DNA of 64,000 bases from Collinsella sp. WCA1-178-WT-3 (M1) (GTDB lineage: Bacteria; Actinomycetota; Coriobacteriia; Coriobacteriales; Coriobacteriaceae): positions 1 to 64,000 of the forward strand of contig NZ_VUME01000008.1 in the NCBI RefSeq assembly GCF_009696325.1. Direction: 5' to 3'. The first letter of the stretch is position 1. The number at the start of each line of letters is the position of its first letter. Under the pieces are notes generated by a model. The model had not been told where the DNA came from. It saw only the letters and a program-made list of their open reading frames with translations, and searched no databases. Below, one piece after another: positions 1 through 9,889 of the stretch. The translations under genes and the position numbers were made by a program.

Positions 1-22
1 CGAGGGACGGGCCCGTCAAGCC

Positions 23-730
23 GTGACCGGAATCGGTGAAAATACGTTAGCGCAACCGGTGAAACCGCCTTTGCGCGAACGGTGCGCCTGTTTAGCGAAA
101 CTGGTGAAAAATAGATTGACGCTAACATCGGACGCCCACCCGGGGCTCGTCCGGGCGCTCGGCGAGGTCTTCCAGGGCGCCGCGTGGCAGCGCTGCGCGG
201 TCCACCTCATGCGCGACTGCATGCGCGAGGCCGGCTCCTGGCAGCTCAGGCGCCGCGTGGGCAGGATCGTGTCGCAGGTGTTCCGCGGGCGCGACGCCGC
301 CACCGTGACGGCCATGTACCACGCGGCGTGCGACATGCTGGCGGGGTGCTGCCCCAGGGCGGCGGCGGTGCTGGAGGAGGCCGAGCCCGACGCGCTGGCC
401 TACCTCGACTTCCCGCCGACCCACTGGAGGCGCCTGCGCACCAACAACGTGCAGGAGAGGACCAACCGGGAGATAAAGCGCAGGTCGCGCGTCGTGCAGG
501 TGTTCCCCTCCACGGGCTCGCTGGTGCGGCTCGCGGGCGCGGTCATGTGCGAGCAGGACGAGATATGGCAGGAGTCCAGGTACTTCTCGGAGGCGAGGAT
601 GAACGAGCTCTACGACGACGGTCGCACCCGGGGGACCGACGGTCACGTCGATTGGGCGCGGCTTGAGGCGGAGGCCAGGAAGATGCTCGAGTCCGGCCTC
701 GAGCTTGCGGACAGGGTCGAGGCGGCATAG
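23..730 (+). pseudogene. IS256-family transposase, 5'-truncated
   Basis: Only the C-terminal half of a mutator/IS256-type DDE transposase is present. Homology begins near base 120 with SDAHPGLVRAL, which carries an Asp of the DDE site, followed by WQRCAVHLMRD and the family hallmark RRLRTNNVQERTNREIKRR ahead of the C-terminal helices. Codons upstream of about base 120 are an in-frame reading of a 23-bp tandem repeat, so the ATG at 23 is probably not a native start. A complete family member is about 400 residues; roughly 200 remain. A terminal repeat lies about 60 bp past the stop. The enzyme should be inactive because the N-terminal DNA-binding region and the first catalytic Asp are missing. 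Confidence 0.8.
31..120. repeat. Degenerate tandem repeat, about 23-bp period
   Basis: Four imperfect units follow one another at about 31-53, 54-76, 77-97 and 98-120. Each contains a GGTGAAA-like core (intact in units 1, 2 and 4; GGTGCGC in unit 3) and most end in a TTAGCGC/TTTGCGC-like tail. The array sits exactly where the following transposase gene loses its 5' part. It could be a set of transposase-binding subterminal repeats from another element, for example the multi-repeat end of an IS21-like element, but this is inference. Confidence 0.45.
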
Positions 731-742
731 GATATCAACCGT

Positions 743-808
743 ATTCCAGATTGCAGGACGCCGGGCCGACTCGCTTCGGATCGGGCACTACACCAACTTT
801 CTCGACAC
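743..808. repeat. IS256-type right end: subterminal box and terminal inverted repeat
   Basis: The motif TACACCAACTTTCTCGACAC (789-808) matches, in the same orientation, sites at 54177-54196 and 59809-59828. The subterminal word ATTCCAGATTGCAGGAC (743-759) recurs as ATTCCAGATTCTAGGAC at 59753-59769 beside the 59809 copy. This marks the outer end of the IS whose transposase ends at 730. Confidence 0.6.
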
Positions 809-841
809 TACCGTTTCGAATAGCACTAGTGCCTTATCCCT

Positions 842-920
842 CCCCTGAGTTGCGGTGAAATAGGGACTGAATAGGCCTATTAACAGCTTAAACACTCCCT
901 ATTTCACTTCAACTCAGGGG
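842..920. repeat. Long inverted repeat (25-bp arms)
   Basis: The arms 842-866 and 896-920 are complementary at 23 of 25 positions and enclose a 29-bp loop. It lies between the IS256 relic and the 3' end of the convergent ABC permease gene. It could act as a bidirectional terminator, but the arms are much longer than usual and no T-tract follows, so a mobile palindromic (MITE-like) repeat is as likely. Confidence 0.65.
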
Positions 921-926
921 ATTGCA

Positions 927-2141
927 TTACTGGTAGCGCAGGCACTCTACGGGGTCGAGTTTTGCTGCCCGGCGGGCGGGATAGAAGCCGAAGATGACGC
1001 CGATGCCGACGGAGACCGCAAAGGCCAGCAGCACCGTGGCGATCGAAAAGCTCGGCGTAATGGTACCGCTGGCACCGAGCTCGCCAAGCACGCCGGAACC
1101 CGCGGCGAACATCGCTAGACCCCAGGCAATCAGGTAGCCAATCAAAACACCCAGCAGGCCACCGGTGACGCACAGCGCCGAGGACTCGGCCAGAAACTGC
1201 GCGGTGATATCGCGACGGCTGGCACCCAAGGCTCGACGAATCCCGATCTCGCGGATACGCTCGGTCACATTGGTGAGCATCATATTCATGATGCCGATGC
1301 CGCCAACGAGCAGTGAAATGCTGGCAACGGCGCCCATGATGAGTGAGAACGCGCCCATAAAGGAATTGAGGGCGTCGATGGCGCCTTTCATGGAGGTTGC
1401 CGATACACTGTCGTACTCATCATCCTCCGCGATACCCTTCATTGCGCGCACCTTGGATTCAATCGTCTTGCACAGCTTATCCACGTCTGTACCCTCGGTG
1501 GCGAGCGCCGTTACGCTGGGAAACGACGGGTTCTCGTCGCCAAAGAGGCCCGAGATGGTCTCGCGCGGCATGTATAGCGTGAGTGAGCCCATGGAGTCGC
1601 TGCCGCCGTCGATAACGCCGACAATCTGTACCTCGCCGTTGGAGACCTTAATGGTCTTGCCCACCGCGTCCTGCTCGTTGCCGTACAGCTGATCGGCGCC
1701 GCCACGGCTGATGAGCGCCACGCGTGCGCCAGATTGGGACTCGGCCTGGGTGTAGGTGCGCCCCGCGACGAGCTTGCTGGCGCCCACCGCGTCGAGCATG
1801 TCGCTATCGACGCCCTGCGCCATGACGGTATAGCTTTTGTCAACGGCCTTGTACTCGGTATAGGCGCTGTCCACGATGCCGATCTGCTCGATCTGCGGAA
1901 CCATCTTGCGAAGCTTCTCGACGTCCGACTCAGTGAGTTCTTGCGACGAATAGATTTGCACCATGCGTGCCGCATTGAGGCCCAGGCTGTTGACCAGGCT
2001 GTTTTGGATACCGCCGATAAGCGAAGTCATGGCAATGACGGAGGCGATGCCAATGACGATGCCCAGGATGGTGAGTAGGCTGCGTCCCTTATTGGCCTCG
2101 AGGGAGTGAAGGGCTTCTTGGATAAGATCGCGCGTGCTCAT
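927..2141 (-). CDS. MacB/FtsX-type ABC transporter permease
   Basis: A 404-residue membrane protein with MacB topology. It has one N-terminal membrane helix (about 20-43), a large extracellular MacB_PCD domain (about 50-260), then three helices near 265-295, 320-350 and 368-392. The FtsX-domain signature GGIGIMNMMLTNVTERIREI is visible, followed by GIRRALGA. The start codon overlaps the stop of the upstream ATPase gene by 4 bp, so translation is coupled. With that ATPase and the HlyD-like adaptor upstream it forms a tripartite-type exporter. In a Gram-positive cell this usually exports or senses peptides, antimicrobials or lipids; the substrate cannot be read from sequence. Confidence 0.93.
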   Translation of the reverse strand: MSTRDLIQEALHSLEANKGRSLLTILGIVIGIASVIAMTSLIGGIQNSLVNSLGLNAARMVQIYSSQELTESDVEKLRKMVPQIEQIGIVDSAYTEYKAVDKSYTVMAQGVDSDMLDAVGASKLVAGRTYTQAESQSGARVALISRGGADQLYGNEQDAVGKTIKVSNGEVQIVGVIDGGSDSMGSLTLYMPRETISGLFGDENPSFPSVTALATEGTDVDKLCKTIESKVRAMKGIAEDDEYDSVSATSMKGAIDALNSFMGAFSLIMGAVASISLLVGGIGIMNMMLTNVTERIREIGIRRALGASRRDITAQFLAESSALCVTGGLLGVLIGYLIAWGLAMFAAGSGVLGELGASGTITPSFSIATVLLAFAVSVGIGVIFGFYPARRAAKLDPVECLRYQ

Positions 2142-2911
2142 GCCTTCACTTCTTTCGTCGGATTGGCGTGTGCAGAAATCATGGGCAGGTTGTCAATAGC
2201 GCCACGCAGGGTCTGCGGCGCGTGCGCAATGTACGCGCCGTCGTGGATCCTGCCGTCGCGAATGGTTACGGCACGGTCGGCCTCGGCGGCAATGCCGGGA
2301 TCATGCGTGATGAGCACGATGGTCTTGCCGCGTTCCTGGAGTTTGTGGAAGGTCTCCATCACGAGTGCTCCGGTGGCGGAGTCCAGGTTTCCCGTCGGCT
2401 CGTCGGCTAGGATGATGGGTGGATCGTTGACGAGGGCACGCGCGATGGCAACCCTCTGCATCTGTCCGCCCGAGAGCTCTGAGATGCGGTGGTCCCAGTG
2501 GTCGACCGGCAGCGTGACGGCTTGCAGCGCATGGACGGCGCGCATCTCACGATGAGCCCGCGGCACGTTGGTGTACGACAGCGGCAGCATGACGTTTTCG
2601 ATGACCGAAAGGCGCGGAAGCAGGTTAAAGCTCTGAAAGACAAAGCCGATGCTCAGGGCGCGGACTTCGGTGAGCTCGTCATCGTCGAGCTCCGCCACGT
2701 TGAGGCCCTGCAGGTAATAATCGCCTGCCGTCGGCTTGTCCAGGCAGCCCAGGATGTTCATGAGCGTCGACTTGCCCGATCCCGAAGGGCCGGTAATGGC
2801 CACGAACTCGCCGGGATTCACTGCCAGGCTCACGTTATGCAGGATATGGGCGCAGCCGGCCTCGCTCTCAAAAATGCGATGCACGTTGCGGATGTCGATG
2901 ACGGGACGCAT
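2138..2911 (-). CDS. MacB/LolD-type ABC transporter ATP-binding protein
   Basis: A 257-residue ATPase with Walker A GPSGSGKST (41-49), Q-loop in FVFQSFNLLP (about 90-99), signature LSGGQ (146-150), Walker B IILADEP (166-172) and a His switch in LITHD. The pattern places it in the MacB/LolD/FtsE family of ATPases that drive FtsX-like permeases. The ATG overlaps the stop of the adaptor gene in a TAATG junction, and its own stop overlaps the permease start, so the three genes form one coupled operon. It supplies energy at the inner face of the membrane. A tail of about 30 residues extends beyond the usual domain. Confidence 0.95.
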   Translation of the reverse strand: MRPVIDIRNVHRIFESEAGCAHILHNVSLAVNPGEFVAITGPSGSGKSTLMNILGCLDKPTAGDYYLQGLNVAELDDDELTEVRALSIGFVFQSFNLLPRLSVIENVMLPLSYTNVPRAHREMRAVHALQAVTLPVDHWDHRISELSGGQMQRVAIARALVNDPPIILADEPTGNLDSATGALVMETFHKLQERGKTIVLITHDPGIAAEADRAVTIRDGRIHDGAYIAHAPQTLRGAIDNLPMISAHANPTKEVKA

Positions 2912-4326
2912 TACATGCCCTCGTCGGCAGATGTGCTGCCAGAGTCGCCGCCGTCGGCCGTCATGCCCGCGCCGGTGTCCACGATGAGGGTGTCGCCGTC
3001 GCGCAGTTTGGTGACCGGTACGTCCGCGTTGATCTCGTTGCCCTGGTCATCGCGCTTGACCTGCGTTTTGCCGACCACGGCATCGTTATCGTTTTGCGTC
3101 ACGACGGTTACCTTTACGCGTCGGGTCTGTTCGCCTTCGCCGTCGGTTGCCACGTTGACGTAATAGTGCTCGCCATCCTCGGTCATGAGAGCCATGGTCG
3201 GTACCATCACCACGTAGTCGAGCTGTTCGGTCACCACCGAGACCTCGGCGGTCATGCCCGGCTTGAGACGCGCGTCGGGCGCTTCGATCAAAATGTCGAC
3301 GTTAAAGGTCACACTGCCGCCGCCGTTGGCGTCGGAATTTGCCACCGAAGCGATTGTCGTGACCGTTCCCTGGCTCACGATATCGGGAAAGGCAGGATAG
3401 GTAACGTTGGCGCTCTGGCCCACGGCGATCTTGGCGATATCCTTTTCACCCACCTGAACGGTGACCTTCATCTTGGAGAGGTCGGCGATCTGCATGCACT
3501 GCTTGCCGCCGCTCGTATCGCCTTCGCCCATAATCATGCCGCCCGTCACCGTGGCGCCGACCTTGGCGTTGAGCTCGACGATGCTGCCCGAGCTGGGCGC
3601 GGTCACGGTGCGCTCGGCGGCTTTGGCGTTGGCCTGGTCCAGGGTCGCCTGGGCCGAGGCTAGGTTGCGTTGGGCGCTCGATACGGCACTCGTGTCGGCG
3701 GTGCCGCTGGCGCCACTCGCGCCTGCCGCTTCTGCGTCAGTCGCAGAGGCGGCTTGGGCGGCTGCTACCGCTTTCTGTGCGTTGGCGAGGTCTTCCTGTG
3801 CCGCCGCCACCGCGCGCTGCGCCTCGGCAACGTTGCGATCGAGCTCGTCGTTTTTAATCGTCATGAGCACGTCGCCCTCGTTGACGGACTGGCCAGCTTG
3901 CACGTTGATCGATGCCACTGTGCCGTCGACAGAAGGGGAGACCACCGAAGCCGAGATGGGCTTGAGCTGGCCTTTGGCCTCGACGGTGGTCGTAAACGTG
4001 CCCTCGGTGACCATGTCGGTCAACGGCCCGTTGGTACCTGCGGGTCGTGCGTTGATGACGAAGGTCATGACAACGGCGATGAGCACAACGGCGGCCACGA
4101 CGCCGGCCGCAATGCCGCGTCGGATGAGCTTTTTGCGCCGACGCTCGGCACGCTTCGCCTTGAGCTTGGCGTAGGCCTCTTCGTCAGAAATCTCGGTTGT
4201 ATCGCTTGTGCTGCCGTTTTGCTGTGTTGCGTGCACGGTTGTTATGAGGGGAAGCGTTTCGGTGGCACCCTCGGGCGCTCGCTCGGTATCATTCGGTCCC
4301 GGGGTGATGGTGGGGACATTCGACAT
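2911..4326 (-). CDS. HlyD/RND-type membrane fusion (adaptor) protein
   Basis: A 471-residue adaptor for the adjacent MacB-type exporter. It has a charged cytoplasmic N-terminus (1-70), one membrane helix in GIAAGVVAAVVLIAVVMTFV, a split biotinyl-lipoyl half near SPSVDGTVASINVQAGQSV, and an Ala/Gln-rich coiled-coil hairpin. The second lipoyl half is at TVTAPSSGSIVELNAKVGA, followed by beta-barrel domains and a Gly/Ser tail. The ATG at 4326 is preferred because AAAGGAGA lies at the right distance, whereas an upstream in-frame start would read through a hairpin. It is the first gene of the operon, 130 bp downstream of the L,D-transpeptidase stop. Confidence 0.9.
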   Translation of the reverse strand: MSNVPTITPGPNDTERAPEGATETLPLITTVHATQQNGSTSDTTEISDEEAYAKLKAKRAERRRKKLIRRGIAAGVVAAVVLIAVVMTFVINARPAGTNGPLTDMVTEGTFTTTVEAKGQLKPISASVVSPSVDGTVASINVQAGQSVNEGDVLMTIKNDELDRNVAEAQRAVAAAQEDLANAQKAVAAAQAASATDAEAAGASGASGTADTSAVSSAQRNLASAQATLDQANAKAAERTVTAPSSGSIVELNAKVGATVTGGMIMGEGDTSGGKQCMQIADLSKMKVTVQVGEKDIAKIAVGQSANVTYPAFPDIVSQGTVTTIASVANSDANGGGSVTFNVDILIEAPDARLKPGMTAEVSVVTEQLDYVVMVPTMALMTEDGEHYYVNVATDGEGEQTRRVKVTVVTQNDNDAVVGKTQVKRDDQGNEINADVPVTKLRDGDTLIVDTGAGMTADGGDSGSTSADEGM

Positions 4327-4361
4327 GGCGTCTCCTTTATAGAAAGTTCCTCGATAAGTAT

Positions 4362-4389
4362 ATGCGCCCGTCGCGAGAGGCGGGCGCAT
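4362..4389 (-). terminator. Hairpin between L,D-transpeptidase and exporter genes
   Basis: ATGCGCCCG and CGGGCGCAT form a perfect 9-bp stem with an 11-base loop just upstream of the adaptor ribosome-binding site. No strong T-tract follows, so it may attenuate read-through rather than fully terminate. Confidence 0.5.
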
Positions 4390-4456
4390 TATGGAGGTAT
4401 CTTTCGGAACTGTTAGATTGGAGCGTCAGTTCCCCTTTGTGCGAAGGCGTGATTCC

Positions 4457-6181
4457 TTATGAGTGCACGACCACGCATAGGCCTACGTTGATGCAATCGT
4501 GGAGTGCCTTGGCATCGGCCAGGCGCAAGTTGATGCAACCGTGGCTGCCGCACCATTTGTACGAATTTGGGTCGTCAAAGCTCTGATCGTTTTGCCATGT
4601 TGCATCATGGAAACCAACCATGTTGCCTTCAAACGGCATCCAATACGACACGGGGCTTTCGTATTTTGGTTTTCCGGTCTTTGGGTCTTTGGCTCCGATG
4701 AGCTTGCTTGCGCCGTCATTGCTATTGATCTGCCAAACGCCCTCGGGGGTGGCATCCTCTCCCGGTTTGCCCGAGATAAAGTTGGCTTCCCACACGATAT
4801 TACCGTTCTCGTCATAGTAGCGCGCGTGCTGCTCGGACAGGTCGACGTCGATATACGCCTTCCAGTCGGGCTCTCCCTTTGCGGTATAGGTGTCGGCCTT
4901 CTGGGAGTACTTAATCTCGATTTCGCCGGTCTGCTTGTTGTTAATGGCGTCCTCGACCTGCTTGGCAAGCGCGTCGCTATCGACGGACCAGCCAAAGTCA
5001 CCGCCCTCGACGGCACATTCTTTGCCGTCGGCACGCGTCCACCAGCGGGTGGTGCCCACGGTATTAAAGCTATTGGCGAGCTCGGCTGCCCAGCTACCGA
5101 TCTGCGACGTATCGAGTGTGGGGTTGGCCGGATCGGCAAAGCTGATCCACTGCAACACGGAGCTGCCGTCGACCTTGCCGGCATCCTCGCCGTTGAGCTT
5201 GAGGGTCACGTTGACGCCCAAGAAGTTGTTGGCGGCATCGCATGCGGCCTGAATCTGATCATTGGTCAGAGTTTCATTGAGCGGCTCATAGGCATCGTTG
5301 CCGAGCTTGGAAAGATCTACAGTCTCGGCCAGCGAGGCAAGCTCGAGCTCGGCATACTTAATGACATGCTCGCGGTTGAGTTTTTCGTTGGAGCGCGCCT
5401 TCTCGACGGTAAACTTGCCGGCTTGCTCGTCATAGGAGCTATTGGCCTCGAACGTGCCCGAACGGCCCTCGTTAAACTCGTCAATGGCGGCGCCCAGATC
5501 CTCCTCAAACTTCTTTTGGTCAAAGGTGTCAGAGAGCATGGACAGGTCGACGTCTTGTTCAAGATTGACTTCGTTGGAGGTAGCGGTTGTTTTGGTCTTG
5601 CCGCTTAAGGATTCCACAAGGCGGACCGGCCATATAAAGGCTTCGTTGCGGCTGATGATTTCTTTTGCGGCAGCTTCGCCGTCGACGATGGGTTCATCGG
5701 ACTCAGGCTGATAGGTCCAGTTAAAGTCGTCGCCTGTCACCGTGAGCTTATAGTGCTTCCATGCCGAGTTGACCTTAGTGGCAGCAGACGAAGCGTTGGA
5801 GAACGAGACGTCGACGCCGGCAATAGTAGTGTTGGGGTAGGCTACCTGCGAAAATGCTACGATGCCTATAATATAGACAATGACAATAAGACCCAGGACG
5901 ACAAAGAGCGTCGTCTTTTTGCCCGACTTATTGTTTTCGGCGGGTTTGCGCGCGGGGCCGCGATCGCCTCGAGCGTGCGTGGGGGGTTGCTTGGGCGCAT
6001 TGCCGTTTGCCTGGTGCTGCTGACGTTGCTGACGCTGCTGGTTCGGGCGTTGGGAAGCGTTTGCCGCACCACGCTGCTGATCGCGGCTCGGCCCGATAGG
6101 ACGCGGCGGCTGAACGCCGCCGGTGTGCCTGCTCGGCTGCTGCGGATCGGGAATCAGTTGAGTTCGATCGTTGTGCGACAT
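4457..6181 (-). CDS. L,D-transpeptidase (YkuD domain) with peptidoglycan-binding region
   Basis: A 574-residue cell-wall cross-linking enzyme that makes 3-3 links in peptidoglycan. The N-terminus is a Gln/Pro-rich cytoplasmic segment (about 1-85). A membrane helix TLFVVLGLIVIVYIIGIVAF follows, then a long extracellular region resembling the PG_binding_4 domains of this family, and a C-terminal YkuD domain. The catalytic motif SHGCINLRL has its Cys near residue 548, with the conserved upstream His in GFHDA. Two ATGs are possible; the one at 6181 lies about 10 bases from AAGGA, while the one at 6190 almost touches it. It is likely anchored outside the membrane and acts independently of the downstream exporter. 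Confidence 0.92.
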   Translation of the reverse strand: MSHNDRTQLIPDPQQPSRHTGGVQPPRPIGPSRDQQRGAANASQRPNQQRQQRQQHQANGNAPKQPPTHARGDRGPARKPAENNKSGKKTTLFVVLGLIVIVYIIGIVAFSQVAYPNTTIAGVDVSFSNASSAATKVNSAWKHYKLTVTGDDFNWTYQPESDEPIVDGEAAAKEIISRNEAFIWPVRLVESLSGKTKTTATSNEVNLEQDVDLSMLSDTFDQKKFEEDLGAAIDEFNEGRSGTFEANSSYDEQAGKFTVEKARSNEKLNREHVIKYAELELASLAETVDLSKLGNDAYEPLNETLTNDQIQAACDAANNFLGVNVTLKLNGEDAGKVDGSSVLQWISFADPANPTLDTSQIGSWAAELANSFNTVGTTRWWTRADGKECAVEGGDFGWSVDSDALAKQVEDAINNKQTGEIEIKYSQKADTYTAKGEPDWKAYIDVDLSEQHARYYDENGNIVWEANFISGKPGEDATPEGVWQINSNDGASKLIGAKDPKTGKPKYESPVSYWMPFEGNMVGFHDATWQNDQSFDDPNSYKWCGSHGCINLRLADAKALHDCINVGLCVVVHS

Positions 6182-6287
6182 CGTATGCATATCCTTCGAG
6201 TTTCGCCTTGCGGCTCATCGTGTTTTTACTGGGCTTGCATTATAGCGATTACCCAGTTGTTTGTGGTATTGAAACGGTGGCATTGGC

Positions 6288-6315
6288 AAGAGGTTGGACA
6301 TTTGTCCCACCTCTT
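6288..6315. terminator. Hairpin between serine dehydratase and L,D-transpeptidase
   Basis: AAGAGGTTGGAC and GTCCCACCTCTT pair with one bulged mismatch and a 4-base loop, followed on the plus strand by GTTTT. It lies just after the serine dehydratase stop and before the L,D-transpeptidase start, so it probably separates the two transcripts. Confidence 0.5.
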
Positions 6316-6330
6316 GTTTTGGTCGGGTCT

Positions 6331-7938
6331 TTATCCACACACGCCGCATTTAGCGCAAGCCGAAAGTGCTGCGGGAGCTTGTGCGATGCCGCCCTTGGCC
6401 GTCTCTCGTAGCGTGGCCGGCAACGCGTGGCCCACCGAGAGCATGACGTGTGCCATCTGGTCGAAGGGCACAAGGCTTTTGATACCTGCAAGGGCGAGCT
6501 GCGCCGAGCTAAATGCGGCCGCCACGCCGATCGCGTTGCGGTTTTGGCATGGCACTTCGACAAGGCCGCCCACGGGATCGCATACAAGACCAAGCAGATT
6601 GCTCAGTGCGATAGAGCTAGCGTCGAGTGCCTGCTCGGGCGTGCCGCCCAGCATCTGGACGAGCGCTGCAGCGGCCATGGCGGCGGCGCTGCCCACCTCA
6701 GCCTGACATCCGCCTTCGGCACCGGCGACGCAGGCACTTGTGGTGAGGTTGAGACCAATCGCGGCAGAGCAGTAGAGTGCGTCCATGACCTGTTCGTCAT
6801 CGAGCTGTAGATGGTCGGCGAGCGCCAACACGCAGCCGGGCACGACGCCCGCAGAGCCGGCCGTGGGGGCGGCGACGATGACGCCCATGGTGGCAGAGCG
6901 CTCAAGCACAGCCATGGCGCGGGCTACGGCTTCGGTTTGGACGGCGCCCATCAGGTTTGTGCTCAGATCGTTGCGGCATGTGGCGTCGACGAGTTTAGCC
7001 TCGCCGCCGATAAGCCCGCCGAGCGAGCGCTGCGGTGCGGCGATGGGCGCCGTTGTCTCCTCGCGCATGACCTCGAGTACGCGGCGCATGGCGGCGACGG
7101 CGTGCTGCTCGCCGGTCAGGCGGGCTTCGCGTACGGCCATGACGGCGCCGATGTTGAGGCCCAGTTCGGCGCAGGCGTCGAGGAGCTGTTCGCCATCGTC
7201 GAAGATTTCCTTGGCGGAAACGCCGGGGGAGAGCGATGAGGCCGAGCCGGGAAGCTCAATGAAGGTGGCGTAATCGACATGGTCGAGCATGCGTAGCATG
7301 GGAACGACGATGTCATCGGGGGTGCCGTCGGTCTCAAAGACGGAATAAGCTTGGCCGCCTACCTCGGTGCGGTAGGTGCGGCAGAAGGCAATGTTTACGT
7401 GTGCGTAGGCGAGCTGGTTCGTGAGCGCGGCGAGAACGCCGGGGACGTCCTGGTGCGCCACAAACAGGGTGGAATACATGCCCGAGATATCGACGCCGAC
7501 GCCGTTGATGCGGCTGATGCGCATCTTGCCGCCGCCAAGGCTCTCGCCGCGGACCTGCGCCGTGGCGCCCGTGTCATCGACCATGTCGATGTCGACGGTG
7601 TTGGGGTGGATGGAGGCGTCGTCGCCCTTAATGTCAAAGTGATAGCTGAGGCCCCGCTCGCGCGCGAGGTCAAAGGCCTGCTTGATGTTCTCGTCGTCGG
7701 TGTCGAGGCCCAAGATGCCCGCGACGAGTGCGCGGTCGGTGCCATGGCCGCGGTAGGTGTGGGCAAAGGAGTTCCACAGGCCAAAGGTGACCTTGGTGAT
7801 GCGGCCTTCCAGCAGGCTGGCGGCAACTTGGGCACAACGCAGGGCGCCGGCGGTGTGCGATGAGCTGGGGCCGACCATGATGGGGCCCAAGATCTCGAAT
7901 GCCGAGGTCGTAGCTAGTGTTTGCGGCTTGCCTGCCAT
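6331..7938 (-). CDS. sdaA: L-serine dehydratase, iron-sulfur dependent, fused beta and alpha domains
   Basis: It converts L-serine to pyruvate and ammonia using a 4Fe-4S cluster. The 535-residue chain joins the beta domain (GPSSSHTAGALR near the N-terminus) to the alpha domain (IAAPTAGSAGVVPGC, then GLVCDPVGGLVEVPCQNRNA). Cys residues in the GCVLA, GLVCDP and VPCQNRN contexts fit the cluster ligands. The C-terminus ends in CAKCGVCG, an unusual extra Cys-rich tip. The start at 7938 is chosen because AGGAG precedes it at normal spacing; 39 upstream in-frame codons have no such site and run into a palindromic repeat. It is monocistronic between hairpins. Confidence 0.95.
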   Translation of the reverse strand: MAGKPQTLATTSAFEILGPIMVGPSSSHTAGALRCAQVAASLLEGRITKVTFGLWNSFAHTYRGHGTDRALVAGILGLDTDDENIKQAFDLARERGLSYHFDIKGDDASIHPNTVDIDMVDDTGATAQVRGESLGGGKMRISRINGVGVDISGMYSTLFVAHQDVPGVLAALTNQLAYAHVNIAFCRTYRTEVGGQAYSVFETDGTPDDIVVPMLRMLDHVDYATFIELPGSASSLSPGVSAKEIFDDGEQLLDACAELGLNIGAVMAVREARLTGEQHAVAAMRRVLEVMREETTAPIAAPQRSLGGLIGGEAKLVDATCRNDLSTNLMGAVQTEAVARAMAVLERSATMGVIVAAPTAGSAGVVPGCVLALADHLQLDDEQVMDALYCSAAIGLNLTTSACVAGAEGGCQAEVGSAAAMAAAALVQMLGGTPEQALDASSIALSNLLGLVCDPVGGLVEVPCQNRNAIGVAAAFSSAQLALAGIKSLVPFDQMAHVMLSVGHALPATLRETAKGGIAQAPAALSACAKCGVCG

Positions 7939-7994
7939 ATGCGCTCCTGTTCTATCCCGTCGTCCCGAGGGGCGGGGCATACGCTGTCCCGCCG

Positions 7995-8113
7995 TTCCGA
8001 GGGCTTTAGTATTTGGTCGCCTGCTCGGACAGTCCTGCTCACACGGAGGCCACATTAAGTGGCCTCCGGCTCGTGCGGAACTCGCGATCGACCAAATACT
8101 AAAGTCCTCGGAA
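7995..8113. repeat. Compound palindromic element (25-bp arms with inner hairpin)
   Basis: The outer arms 7995-8019 and 8089-8113 match at 24 of 25 positions (TTCCGAGG, then CTTTAGTATTTGGTCG). Inside, GGAGGCCAC (8045-8053) and GTGGCCTCC (8059-8067) form a perfect second hairpin. It fills the gap between serine dehydratase and metK together with the terminator at 8211. No coding capacity is seen. Confidence 0.7.
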
Positions 8114-8210
8114 CTTAGGATACATGGTTGGAGTTGCTCTGCTGCAAAAATTATCGGCCTGTGACCTATTCCATGTCCCAGTTCGGCTCATCTTCACCAC
8201 CGTTCAAATA

Positions 8211-8245
8211 AAAAAGAGGTACCGGTTGTTCCGGTACCTCTTTTT
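8211..8245 (-). terminator. Rho-independent terminator of metK
   Basis: AAAAAGAGGTACCGG and CCGGTACCTCTTTTT form a perfect 15-bp stem with a 5-base loop, with A and T tracts on both sides. It lies 38 bp past the metK stop and can work in both directions. Confidence 0.9.
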
Positions 8246-8282
8246 GGTGCGTTTTTATTTGGCTGTGGCTTTTCTCGTTAGC

Positions 8283-9563
<1,281 letters not shown>

Positions 9564-9680
9564 GACTGTCCTTTCGAATAACGTGTCCCAGCGACCGTTA
9601 CCATTCCGCCGGGCTCTGTATGCAGGGGCACATCATAGCGCGTAAATCCAACATTCACACCCTTTTCGCACCTACTCATT

Positions 9681-9791
9681 GGGTAGCTAATTTGGGACGG
9701 GGCTTTTTTAGCTACTCCGGCTGATTGTTTGCTGGTTTAGCCGATAGCCTGCCGGGGCAGCTAAAAAAGCCCCGTCCCAAATTAGCTACCC
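9681..9791. repeat. 111-bp palindromic element, copy 1
   Basis: The arms 9681-9721 and 9751-9791 are complementary over 41 bp with two mismatches and begin GGGTAGCTAATTTGGGACGG. The same 111-bp element, in inverse orientation, lies at 17120-17230. Their outer 33 bp are identical, and the inner loops also align when one copy is reverse-complemented. It lies between the divergent metK and gltX genes. Confidence 0.85.
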
Positions 9792-9889
9792 GGCTTCGAT
9801 GACTGGGTCGGTGCCCTTTGTGCGGAGGTGGGCATTGTTGCTTTATACTGGTACGGTTAGACATCCATCCTGCAATCGAGGAGATTTCC

